Below are positions 1-5,603 of a DNA stretch of 5,618 nt, piece after piece (the stretch's first letter is position 1; each line of letters begins with the position of its first letter). The position numbers and the translations under genes were made by a program. Source of the stretch: Hyphomicrobiales bacterium (GTDB taxonomy: Bacteria > Pseudomonadota > Alphaproteobacteria > Rhizobiales > Xanthobacteraceae). The DNA is taken from contig JAFKKQ010000187.1 in NCBI GenBank assembly GCA_017304505.1, forward strand, positions 1-5,618, in the 5' to 3' direction. Below the pieces are notes generated by a model. It saw only the letters and a program-made list of their open reading frames with translations, made no database searches and had not been told where the DNA came from.

Positions 1-866
1 ACGCGCGCTGGACGGCTGCGTCAAGCAGCAGCGCCACGAACAGGATCAGGCCGGCATCGCGGTTCGCGCGGCACCTCCGCAGGCCCGAATCCGGATTGTC
101 GATGTCGATAAAGACGATCTGCCACGCCAGATGCGCGGCGAAGGCCGCAAGACCGAGCGCGAAAACAAATCCCGCATGCGCAAAATAGCCAGCCAGCCCG
201 ATCAGGACCACCGCCGCGGTCGAGAACAGCACCAGCATCGGCTTGGTGTTCTCGGCAAACAGCAGCGCCGTCGATTTCAATCCGACCAGCGCGTCGTCTT
301 CGCGATCCTGATGGGCATAGATGGTGTCGTAGTGGATCACCCACGCAATCGATCCGGCGTAGAGCAGCAACGCCGGAAGTTCCAGCGCCGCGCGGGCCGC
401 GGCCCAGCCCATGAACGCGCCCCATGAAAATGCAAGGCCGAGGAAAATCTGCGGCCAATAGGTCACGCGCTTCATGAACGGATAGATCGCCACGACGCCG
501 AGCGAGGCCATGCCGACCATGACGGCGAAGCGGTTGAACTGAAGCAGCACGACGAATGGGACGCGAGCGCGTGCGCTCGACGCGGCCGTCGATATCGCGA
601 TCGACCAGATCGTTCCAGGTGCAACCGGCGCCACGCATGACGATGGCGCCGATCAGCAGCAGCAGGATGTGCCAGGGGCTTGGCCCCCACGCGCCGTCCG
701 CGACCGCAGCCAGCGCCGACGACCACCAGCACGGCAACAGCAGCAGCCACCAGCCGATCGGCCGGTCGAGACGGGTCAGCCGGAGATAAGGCCGCACCCA
801 CTGCGGCGCGCTGTTATCGACCCAGTTGCCGATGGCGTCGGCAACACGTCCGGTGGACGCATTCAT
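1..866 (-). pseudogene. ubiA: 4-hydroxybenzoate polyprenyltransferase UbiA, disrupted by internal deletion/frameshift; runs to the window edge
   Basis: UbiA is an integral membrane enzyme that transfers the polyprenyl chain to 4-hydroxybenzoate in ubiquinone synthesis. Starting at ATG 866, residues 1-104 are normal UbiA: a first helix around 38-55 and the prenyl-diphosphate/Mg motif NDLVDRDID at 85-93, then RTRSRPI. The frame is then lost at about 555-560. The UbiA sequence resumes in another frame as PFVVLLQFNRFAV and runs to the window edge without a stop, carrying YPFMKR, the second acidic motif (YAHQDREDD) and the C-terminal helices. Compared with E. coli UbiA as I remember it, about 21 residues (PSG... 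to the next helix) are missing, roughly 65 bases, which is not a multiple of three. The start overlaps the stop of the upstream gene as ATGA. The 3' end is probably only a few codons beyond base 1. The family call is firm. Whether the lesion is real or a sequence error is open. Confidence 0.85.
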
Positions 867-1714
867 CGCGAGAGGACGTTCCCCGTCAGCGTATCGAAGG
901 TGCCGCGACCGGGCCTCCTCGCCGACTCGTCGTCGGCGATCAGCGGACCGCCGAGCGCATCGCTGAGAGTGGGCGCCGCGGCCGGGCCGGCCGCCGGAGC
1001 CGCGCTGCAAACCTGGTTGCGGATGCGGATCGTGTTGGCATGGCTGCCCTTGAGCTGCTTGATGATGTTCGGCGGCACGCCACACAGCGTGCGGTTCTTT
1101 TCAAGGAAAGTGAGCATCTTGGCCTCGCGGGCCGCGAAGGTCTTGAACAGCGGACACACCTGTTCGCGGGACACCTTTCTCTCGCCGGCGCTCTTGATCG
1201 CCTTGGCACCCTTTTCCACCTCCTCGCGGAGGCTGGGGAAGGTCGAACAGACCCTTTGCGCCTCGGAGGGACCGGCGCCGCCAGGCGCCGGCGCACCAAA
1301 GCCACCCTGCGCCGGCGCGCTAAACCCACCCTGTGGCGGCTGGCCGAAACCGCCCCGTGGGGCCGGACCAAACCCACCCTGCGGAGCCGGGCCGAACCCA
1401 CCGGATACCGGCGCCGCTTGGCGCGCGCCTGGCGGTGGCGGAAATGCGGGATCTGAAGCTTGTTGCCCGCGGGCTCCGGGAGGCGGAGGAAATGCGGGGT
1501 CTTGGGCCTGCTGCCCCCGCGCTTGCCCCGGGGGTGGCGGGAACGCACCCGACGGCGTGGACTGACCGGGACCGGGCAGGAACTGAGCCGCCGCCGGCGA
1601 GACATCGCCAAGGCCGAGCAAGCATACGCCAGCCACCATCGCCCCAGCCAGGATTGCGCCCGCCGGCATTACACCGGACAAGATCGGACATCGGAGCAAG
1701 CGACGTGACGTCAT
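863..1714 (-). CDS. Secreted proline/glycine-rich repeat protein with a four-cysteine C-terminal domain, function unknown
   Basis: I do not know a function for this 283-residue protein. Residues 1-43 look like a signal peptide: TSRR-type basic start, a long hydrophobic stretch and an AAA|QF cleavage site, so the product is probably periplasmic or secreted. Residues about 44-146 are low complexity, with three FPPPPG units followed by five GGF units spaced eight residues apart. Residues about 150-240 form a compact domain with cysteines at 156, 187, 211 and 236, rich in charged helices (REEVEKGAKAIK) and ending HANTIRIRNQVC. Four evenly spaced cysteines in an exported protein suggest two disulfides (inference). 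I recall similar four-Cys proteins in bradyrhizobia. ATG 1714 is preferred because GAAGGA lies immediately upstream (spacing is short) and it gives a clean signal peptide. An in-frame TTG at 1783 would add 23 residues. The stop overlaps the ubiA start as ATGA, implying coupled expression. Confidence 0.8.
   Translation of the reverse strand: MTSRRLLRCPILSGVMPAGAILAGAMVAGVCLLGLGDVSPAAAQFLPGPGQSTPSGAFPPPPGQARGQQAQDPAFPPPPGARGQQASDPAFPPPPGARQAAPVSGGFGPAPQGGFGPAPRGGFGQPPQGGFSAPAQGGFGAPAPGGAGPSEAQRVCSTFPSLREEVEKGAKAIKSAGERKVSREQVCPLFKTFAAREAKMLTFLEKNRTLCGVPPNIIKQLKGSHANTIRIRNQVCSAAPAAGPAAAPTLSDALGGPLIADDESARRPGRGTFDTLTGNVLSR
1285..1404 (-). repeat. Five tandem 24-base units encoding GGF octapeptides
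   Basis: Five consecutive 24-base units start at 1285, 1309, 1333, 1357 and 1381. They share a core resembling AAACCCACCCT on the plus strand but have diverged from one another. On the minus strand they encode the eight-residue repeat GGFGPAPQ and variants in the secreted protein. The in-frame period and unequal divergence indicate an old coding repeat that grew by slippage, not a CRISPR array. Confidence 0.85.
1427..1543 (-). repeat. Three FPPPPG-containing units of 48-51 bases in the same gene
   Basis: Three copies of FPPPPG, separated by 17 and 16 residues, lie within longer units of the form DPAFPPPPGARGQQAS. Between copies the DNA is recognisably duplicated (GGAGGAAATGCGGGGTCTTG versus a diverged partner on the plus strand). 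This is a second coding repeat adjoining the GGF repeat, and both fall in the presumed flexible linker between the signal peptide and the cysteine domain. Confidence 0.7.
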
Positions 1715-1904
1715 TTCCTTCGGTCTCCAACCCAAATCACCGCCCCCGGCGAGCCGAACCCTGCGAACAGCCTTCCATATCAAGCTGGAAATTCAGGCGA
1801 TAGGGCGGCATGAGGGCGCATAGCGGTTTCGTGACCGTCTCCCGGCCTCTGGCGCGTTCCCATCGGGCGCGGTAAGCCGTCAAAATCATACGGGATTGTC
1901 GCAT
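1715..1904. other. Divergent intergenic region between the repeat protein and rsmE
   Basis: This 190-base gap must hold the start signals for both flanking genes. I see no convincing -35/-10 pair on either strand. A short inverted repeat, TTCCA-N8-TGGAA at 1773-1790, is present, but 5-base arms are weak evidence. GGGA at 1892-1895 is the likely ribosome binding site for rsmE. Confidence 0.5.
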
Positions 1905-2690
1905 TTGCCCCTATACGATTTCCGCAGCCCCCGGCTCCACGTCGCATCCGCGCTCGGCGCCGGAGCGGAGGCCCCGCTCGATAAATCGCAGGCGCATTAC
2001 CTGCGCCATGTGCTGCGCCTCGGCTCCGGTGGCGAGGTTCTGGCCTTCAACGGCCGCGACGGCGAATGGCGCGCGACGCTTTCCGGCAGCGCCAGGCATC
2101 CGACCCTGACGATCGGTGAACAGACCCGCGAGCAGACCGCGCCGCGCGACCTGCATTACCTGTTCGCGCCGCTCAAGCATGAGCGCCTCGACTACATGGT
2201 GCAGAAGGCCGTCGAAATGGGCGTCTCGCGGCTGCAGCCGGTGCTGACTCAACACACCCAGGTCAAAAGGGTGAACGTCGAGCGCATGCGCGCCAACGCC
2301 ATCGAAGCCGCCGAGCAATGCGGCGTTCTTTCCATTCCGGAGATCGGCGAACCCATGACGCTCGCGCGCGCACTCGCGGCACGCAAGCCCGACCGGCTGC
2401 TGGTGTTCTGCGACGAGGACGCCGAGGTCAAGGACCCGGTGCGCGTGCTGGTCGATGCACGGCAAAGCCCGGCCGCCGCGTTGCCGCTCACCATGTCCGG
2501 CTCAGACGGACCGCAACCGCTGGCGCTGCTGGTCGGCCCGGAGGGCGGCTTTGCCGAGGACGAACGCGCCGCGTTGCTCAAGCTGGCGAATATCGTGCGC
2601 CTGTCGCTCGGGCCCCGCATCCTGCGCGCCGACACGGCCGCGGTCGCCGCACTCACGCTGGTCCAGGCTGTGCTGGGCGATTGGCGGTAA
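1905..2690 (+). CDS. rsmE: 16S rRNA (uracil-1498-N3)-methyltransferase RsmE
   Basis: RsmE methylates N3 of U1498 in helix 44 of 16S rRNA within the 30S subunit, using S-adenosylmethionine. The length (261 residues) is normal for the family. The N-terminal PUA-like RNA-binding part carries HYLRHVLRL (31-39) and FNGRDGEW (48-55). The C-terminal SPOUT (trefoil-knot) methyltransferase part has KAVEMGV, the SAM-loop motif LLVGPEGGF (208-216) and LSLGPRILRADTAA (about 233-246), with Asp where E. coli has Glu (RTET). The start is not ATG. TTG 1905 is chosen because GGGA at 1892-1895 is 9 bases upstream, and the protein then begins directly before the expected YDFRSPRL segment. TTG 1896, three codons earlier, is the alternative but abuts the GGGA. 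It stands alone on the plus strand. The next gene downstream is convergent with only 4 bases between stop codons, and I see no terminator hairpin there. Confidence 0.95.
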   Translation: MPLYDFRSPRLHVASALGAGAEAPLDKSQAHYLRHVLRLGSGGEVLAFNGRDGEWRATLSGSARHPTLTIGEQTREQTAPRDLHYLFAPLKHERLDYMVQKAVEMGVSRLQPVLTQHTQVKRVNVERMRANAIEAAEQCGVLSIPEIGEPMTLARALAARKPDRLLVFCDEDAEVKDPVRVLVDARQSPAAALPLTMSGSDGPQPLALLVGPEGGFAEDERAALLKLANIVRLSLGPRILRADTAAVAALTLVQAVLGDWR

Positions 2691-2694
2691 AGCG

Positions 2695-2895
2695 CTATTT
2701 GCAGCAGCCATCTGCTTGCATCGGCGGACACTGGACCGAGCCATAGGAACAAAACACGCAGCATTCGCCGGGCTTCGGCTTAAGACGTTCATCACATCCC
2801 TTGCAAACATAAAAGAACTGGCAAGCATCCGTGGGCATGCGCTCGACCGCGCGATGGCCGCAACGGGGACATGTGATGACCGAATCCAATTGCAC
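2695..2895 (-). CDS. GDCCVxC-type small cysteine-rich protein
   Basis: This 66-residue protein has 11 cysteines. CPRCGH (9-14) and CKGC (31-34) look like the two halves of a zinc ribbon, with another Cys at 25 in MPTDACQFFYVC. They are followed by KPKPGECCVFCSYGSV (39-54) and a CC pair at 64-65. The central block matches the GDCCVxC family as I remember it, annotated as a '(seleno)protein' because some members carry selenocysteine there. Here every such position is an ordinary TGC/TGT Cys codon, and the Asp of the family name is Glu (GECC). The molecular function is unknown to me; metal or redox chemistry is plausible. I recall family members near mercury-resistance genes, but no mer gene is visible here. 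It starts at GTG with no clear Shine-Dalgarno and lies 2 bases after the transporter stop, so it probably depends on translational coupling. It is the last gene of the four-gene unit. Confidence 0.88.
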   Translation of the reverse strand: MQLDSVITCPRCGHRAVERMPTDACQFFYVCKGCDERLKPKPGECCVFCSYGSVQCPPMQADGCCK

Positions 2896-2897
2896 GA

Positions 2898-4130
2898 TTA
2901 TCGCACCGTCTCAGGCAGCGCGGGCCTCAGCACCAAGGCCAGCGGCAAGGTCATAAGACAACTCCCCGCCACTGTCATGACGGCAAACGGAACGCTGACC
3001 GCATCGCCGACCAGGCCGTAAAGCGCGGGCGCGAGCGCGCCGGACCCGATCGTGCCGGTGTAGAAGATCCCGAACGCGCGCGTGCGCTTGGCGGGCACGA
3101 CCAGTTCCGGCACCGAGCCGTAAAGCACCGACGAGGTGCCGTTGAGCATGACGCCGATGACCGGCAACAGGATCAGCGCGGCTTCGAGCGGCAGCGGCAG
3201 CAACGCCAGAATGCCTGCCGTGCTCAACCCCTCGGTCAAGCACACGGTGGCGATCACGCCGAACCGGGCACCGAGGAAGGCGCAGACGAGTTTGCCCGCG
3301 GCGCCGCCGGCGAACACCAGAGTCAGCGCCATGCCCACGGTCGGCAGGCTGGCGCCCTTCGCGATCAGGACAAACGGCAGGAAGATGAGGAAGCCCATCC
3401 GGGTCGCGCTGTCGACCATGCCGATCGCAAGCAGCAGCGGGAAGCCGCGGCGGGGGACGCCGGCGCCGTTCGCCGCCGTGGCGACCTTCGCCCGTTTCGC
3501 CGGCTTATCGGCGTCGGCGGAGGGCGAACGCGGCGCCAGCCAGAAAATCGCCGCAGCCGCCGCAAAGCCAAATGCGCCAAGGATCGTCAATGTCGGCTGC
3601 CACGGCCAAACGACCAGCATCAGCGATGCAAGGGCAGGCAGCGACATCTTCCCGATGTCGCCGGCAAAGTTGTAGGTGCCCAGCGCCTTCAGCGAGCGCG
3701 GGCCGGCATAGGCGCGCGCCACCAGCGCGGACGCAAGCGGGTGCTGGGTGCTGGAGCCGAGGCCGCCGATCAGCAGCGCGACCACCAACGTCCAGAACCC
3801 GACACTGGCGCCCGCGACCAGATAACCGAGGCCCGATAACGCCGTGCCGGCCGCCAGCACCAGCGGCGCGCCGAACCGCTCCGCCAATAGCGTCGACGGA
3901 ATCTGCAAGCCGGCCATCGTTCCGGCGAAGCATGTGCGCAGCAGGCCGAGCGCCGCATAGCCGATGGCGAACTCATGCTGCCAGATCGGCAGCATGACGT
4001 AGATCAGGTCGGTGTAGCCATCGTGCAGGGCGTGCGCGCCGCAGGCCACGCCCAGCGCACGGCGTTCGTCGGGCTTATTGATCGGTGCGTCCGATGAAGG
4101 ACCGGCACGCGCTTCGCTCGTCACGCTCAC
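2898..4130 (-). CDS. MFS transporter, fosmidomycin-resistance (Fsr)-like
   Basis: This 410-residue inner-membrane protein has the layout of a 12-helix major facilitator: a hydrophilic N-tail (1-25), about six hydrophobic helices to residue 199, a charged cytoplasmic loop (about 200-229, rich in Lys/Arg/Asp), and six more helices to the end. The first helix has GAHALHDGYTD (31-41), recalling the H..ND pattern of Fsr. GLGSSTQHPLASALV (123-137) resembles the GSS..HP..S segment of Fsr. These suggest an exporter of the fosmidomycin-resistance branch. The real substrate is unknown and need not be a drug. The start is GTG 4130, which overlaps the stop of the upstream hydratase as GTGA and is preceded by AAAGGAGG four bases away. 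A second GTG two codons later is also possible. Placement behind two acyl-CoA-type hydratases suggests it moves a substrate or product of that pathway (inference). Confidence 0.9.
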   Translation of the reverse strand: MSVTSEARAGPSSDAPINKPDERRALGVACGAHALHDGYTDLIYVMLPIWQHEFAIGYAALGLLRTCFAGTMAGLQIPSTLLAERFGAPLVLAAGTALSGLGYLVAGASVGFWTLVVALLIGGLGSSTQHPLASALVARAYAGPRSLKALGTYNFAGDIGKMSLPALASLMLVVWPWQPTLTILGAFGFAAAAAIFWLAPRSPSADADKPAKRAKVATAANGAGVPRRGFPLLLAIGMVDSATRMGFLIFLPFVLIAKGASLPTVGMALTLVFAGGAAGKLVCAFLGARFGVIATVCLTEGLSTAGILALLPLPLEAALILLPVIGVMLNGTSSVLYGSVPELVVPAKRTRAFGIFYTGTIGSGALAPALYGLVGDAVSVPFAVMTVAGSCLMTLPLALVLRPALPETVR

Positions 4131-4621
4131 GAAGCCTCCTTTGCAATCCCCCCACGACGTTCGACGAATGCCACGCTGACGAAAGAGATCACGGCTTCAC
4201 CGGCCTGGTTGACCCCGGTGTTGCGGATCGAGATCAACCCCCAGGCGGGCCGGCTGTTGGAGACGCGCTTTTCGACGACCTCGGTCGCGTAGTCCACGGT
4301 ATCGCCGACATAGACCGGTTTCAGCCACTTCAAGTCTCGGAAGCCCGGCGACGGCCCAAGCATCGCCACCGGCTCGCCGCGCGAACGCATCGCGGCATCC
4401 GCTGCGCGCTGATGCTCGACCATCAGCCGCATCCACGTTGCTGCGGTGTGCCAGCCCGAAGCGCAGAGCGCGCGGAAAGGCGAACGCGCCGCGGCCGCCT
4501 CGTCGAGGTGGAACGGCTGCGGATCGAACCGCCGCGCGAACGCCTTGATATCGTCCGCAGTGAAGGTGTGGCGGCCCAGCGCGATGCGCTCGCCGATGGC
4601 GATGTCCTCGAAGAATTTCAT
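4127..4621 (-). CDS. MaoC family (hotdog-fold) dehydratase, second of tandem pair
   Basis: A 164-residue hotdog-fold protein of the MaoC / (R)-specific enoyl-CoA hydratase family, which adds water to trans-2-enoyl-CoA or catalyses the reverse dehydration. The catalytic segment FDPQPFHLDEAAA keeps the Asp/His pair in the usual D-x4-H spacing (Asp33, His38), as in the DxNPxHxD motif of PhaJ-type hydratases. It is followed by the expected LCASGWHTAA helix region and, later, GDTVDYATEV and SRPAWGLISI strands. Length and completeness are normal for single-domain MaoC proteins. ATG 4621 overlaps the stop of the first hydratase (ATGA). No good Shine-Dalgarno is present, so coupling probably drives translation. 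The stop in turn overlaps the GTG of the transporter. It may form homodimers, or a heterodimer with its neighbour. The acyl substrate cannot be told from the sequence. Confidence 0.9.
   Translation of the reverse strand: MKFFEDIAIGERIALGRHTFTADDIKAFARRFDPQPFHLDEAAAARSPFRALCASGWHTAATWMRLMVEHQRAADAAMRSRGEPVAMLGPSPGFRDLKWLKPVYVGDTVDYATEVVEKRVSNSRPAWGLISIRNTGVNQAGEAVISFVSVAFVERRGGIAKEAS
4135..4142 (-). promoter_or_regulatory. Strong Shine-Dalgarno (AAAGGAGG) for the MFS gene
   Basis: On the minus strand AAAGGAGG ends four bases before the GTG start at 4130, inside the last codons of the upstream hydratase. It is the best ribosome-binding match in the operon and fixes the GTG start. It suggests independent, efficient initiation of the transporter as well as coupling through the 4-base overlap. 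Confidence 0.8.
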
Positions 4622-4665
4622 GGCGAACCGCCCACGCCCCCTTCTCCGCCGGCGAAAGCGGGGCT
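4618..4665 (-). repeat. Possible extragenic-type repeat translated as the C-terminal tail of the first MaoC gene
   Basis: The tail SPAFAGGEGGVGGSP follows the end of the hotdog domain. Its DNA contains CCGC-N8-GCGG (a small potential hairpin) in a C/G-run context. Peptides of the SPAFAGEGG kind are familiar to me as read-through of dispersed palindromic repeats in GC-rich alphaproteobacterial genomes. Only one copy is in the window, so the repeat nature is inference. Confidence 0.3.
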
Positions 4666-5121
4666 CGCCTGAAGGGCGCTCCTTCGTCCCATCATCAGCG
4701 AGGTGATCGAAATCATCGCACGCTGGTTGTCGCCGTTAAGCAGTTCGAACTGGAATTTCACCAGGCCCATGTCCGGCCGGCTCTTGGAGGCGCGGGTGTC
4801 CAGCACCGTGGCGCGGAACAAAACCTCCTCGTCGGGACGGATCGGCAAAAGCCACTTCACCTCGTCGACGCCGGGCGCGCCCATCGAGGTGGAATCGTGC
4901 ACAAAGGCATCGACGGTCATCCGCATCACGATACAGCAGGCATACCAGCCTGACGCCGCAAGCCCGCCGAGCATACTCTCGCGCGCCGCCGCCTCGTCGA
5001 TATGCATGGGCTGGGGGTCGAATTCGGCCGCAAATGCAACCATTTCGTCGCGCGGCAAGCGGCGCGGACCGTGCTCGAACACCCGGCCGACGGCGAAGTC
5101 TTCCCAATACAACCGAGGCAC
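4618..5121 (-). CDS. MaoC family (hotdog-fold) dehydratase, first of tandem pair
   Basis: This 167-residue protein is homologous to the next gene. It begins PRLYWEDFAVG, has the catalytic segment FDPQPMHIDEAAA with Asp35 and His40 in the correct spacing, then GGLAASGWYACC, a GVDEVKWL..IRP strand pair, and SRPDMGLVKFQFEL. Both catalytic residues are present, so it should be active and not just a structural partner. GTG 5121 is chosen because the family usually begins at this Pro-Arg-Leu-Tyr block and GGGGA (5136-5132) lies 10 bases upstream. A GTG at 5229 would add 36 residues without family resemblance and would lie upstream of the candidate promoter. The last 15 residues (SPAFAGGEGGVGGSP) look unlike a hotdog domain and are discussed as a finding. 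It is the first gene of the four-gene unit, and its stop overlaps the next ATG. Confidence 0.88.
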   Translation of the reverse strand: MPRLYWEDFAVGRVFEHGPRRLPRDEMVAFAAEFDPQPMHIDEAAARESMLGGLAASGWYACCIVMRMTVDAFVHDSTSMGAPGVDEVKWLLPIRPDEEVLFRATVLDTRASKSRPDMGLVKFQFELLNGDNQRAMISITSLMMGRRSALQASPAFAGGEGGVGGSP

Positions 5122-5151
5122 CGGAGCGATATCCCCGAAGAAGAAACCTTC

Positions 5152-5180
5152 CCTTAAGACTGTGCCGCCATTGACGTCAA
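5152..5180 (-). promoter_or_regulatory. Candidate promoter for the maoC-maoC-MFS-Cys-rich unit
   Basis: Reading the minus strand, TTGACG (5180-5175) is a near-consensus -35, followed after 17 bases by TTAAGG (5157-5152), a poor -10. Transcription would begin near 5145, leaving a short leader with GGGGA before GTG 5121. The -35 and the position are good and the -10 is weak, so the call is tentative. Confidence 0.35.
5171..5180. promoter_or_regulatory. Perfect 10-base palindrome TTGACGTCAA, candidate operator
   Basis: TTGAC-GTCAA is a perfect inverted repeat that contains the candidate -35 of the MaoC unit and lies in the divergent region shared with the DUF4282 gene. A dimeric repressor binding there would block the -35. 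No regulator gene is present in the window to pair with it. Confidence 0.3.
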
Positions 5181-5298
5181 CCGGACGGGCAACCTTCGAT
5201 CCCAACCGCGGGGGGCCGGGGACAGCCACAATATCGGCGAGAATCGGACATCATTGTTCCGTCTGGCTCGTTCGACCGTTTACGGCTATCCGCCGCCA

Positions 5299-5304
5299 AG
5301 AGGA
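5299..5304 (+). promoter_or_regulatory. Shine-Dalgarno AGAGGA deciding the DUF4282 start
   Basis: AGAGGA lies 8 bases before ATG 5313. It favours that ATG over the immediately preceding in-frame TTG at 5310. Confidence 0.7.
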
Positions 5305-5312
5305 CCTTTTTG

Positions 5313-5603
5313 ATGTTCAATATCAGCGACCTGTTTCAATGGGAACGCTTTGTCACGCCCTCGATCATCAAGCTGTTTTTCTGGCTGGCGATCGTCATCA
5401 TCATCTTGTTCGGCCTTTCCGGCCTGGCGGCAGCCATCCAGATGATTGCGACGAGCCCCGGCGCGGGCGCGATCATGGTGGTCACCACCCTGCTCGGCGT
5501 CGTGGTGGGCATCCTGTTCGCGCGGATCGTGGCGGAGTTCGTCCTGATCGTGTTCCGCATCAACGAGCATCTGGGCGTCATCCTCAACCGCGGCGAGATG
5601 TGA
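5313..5603 (+). CDS. DUF4282 domain-containing small membrane protein
   Basis: This 96-residue protein matches the DUF4282 pattern: a short amphipathic start with LFQWERFVTPSIIK (8-20), a first transmembrane helix (about 20-45), a glycine-containing turn (SPGAGA, 48-53), a second helix (about 54-82), and the closing signature RIVAEFVLIVFRINEHL (71-87), where Arg/Glu and FRINE are typical. It covers the whole domain, so the gene looks complete. It is predicted to be an inner-membrane protein. No biochemical role is known to me for the family. ATG 5313 has AGAGGA 8 bases upstream. It is transcribed away from the MaoC unit, with about 190 bases between the two start codons. Nothing in the context links its function to its neighbours. 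Confidence 0.88.
   Translation: MFNISDLFQWERFVTPSIIKLFFWLAIVIIILFGLSGLAAAIQMIATSPGAGAIMVVTTLLGVVVGILFARIVAEFVLIVFRINEHLGVILNRGEM

Noticed and set aside
21..1085. Minus-strand 354-codon open frame spanning the ubiA start
   Set aside because: Only its codons from 866 to about 555 are real UbiA. Upstream it is the wrong frame of the repeat protein, and downstream it is the wrong frame after the ubiA lesion.
1285..1404. Possible CRISPR-like regular repeats
   Set aside because: The 24-base units are directly adjacent with no spacers, keep the reading frame and encode an octapeptide repeat.
669..1565. Long plus-strand open frame (298 codons) opposite the repeat protein and the start of ubiA
   Set aside because: It is antisense to a protein with a signal peptide and ordered cysteine domain, and its product is Pro/Gly/Ala-rich mirror sequence of the coding repeats. 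GC-rich DNA makes such open frames common.
1773..1790. TTCCA-N8-TGGAA inverted repeat upstream of the repeat protein
   Set aside because: Five-base arms are expected by chance in a window of this size, and no promoter element is placed around it.
4085..4672. Plus-strand 195-codon open frame opposite the second MaoC gene
   Set aside because: Low-information Arg/Pro/His-rich product without any recognisable motif, fully antisense to a clear hotdog-fold protein.
5122..5229. 36-residue N-terminal extension of the first MaoC protein from GTG 5229
   Set aside because: No resemblance to the family, no ribosome binding site seen, and it would start upstream of the candidate promoter at 5152-5180.
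5254..5283. TTGTTC ... GTTTAC as a promoter for the DUF4282 gene
   Set aside because: Both hexamers match the consensus poorly, so it cannot be told from background.
5286..5570. Minus-strand frame opposite the DUF4282 gene, rich in Asp, His and Gln
   Set aside because: The composition is that of an antisense frame of a hydrophobic membrane protein. The plus-strand gene has family motifs and a ribosome binding site.
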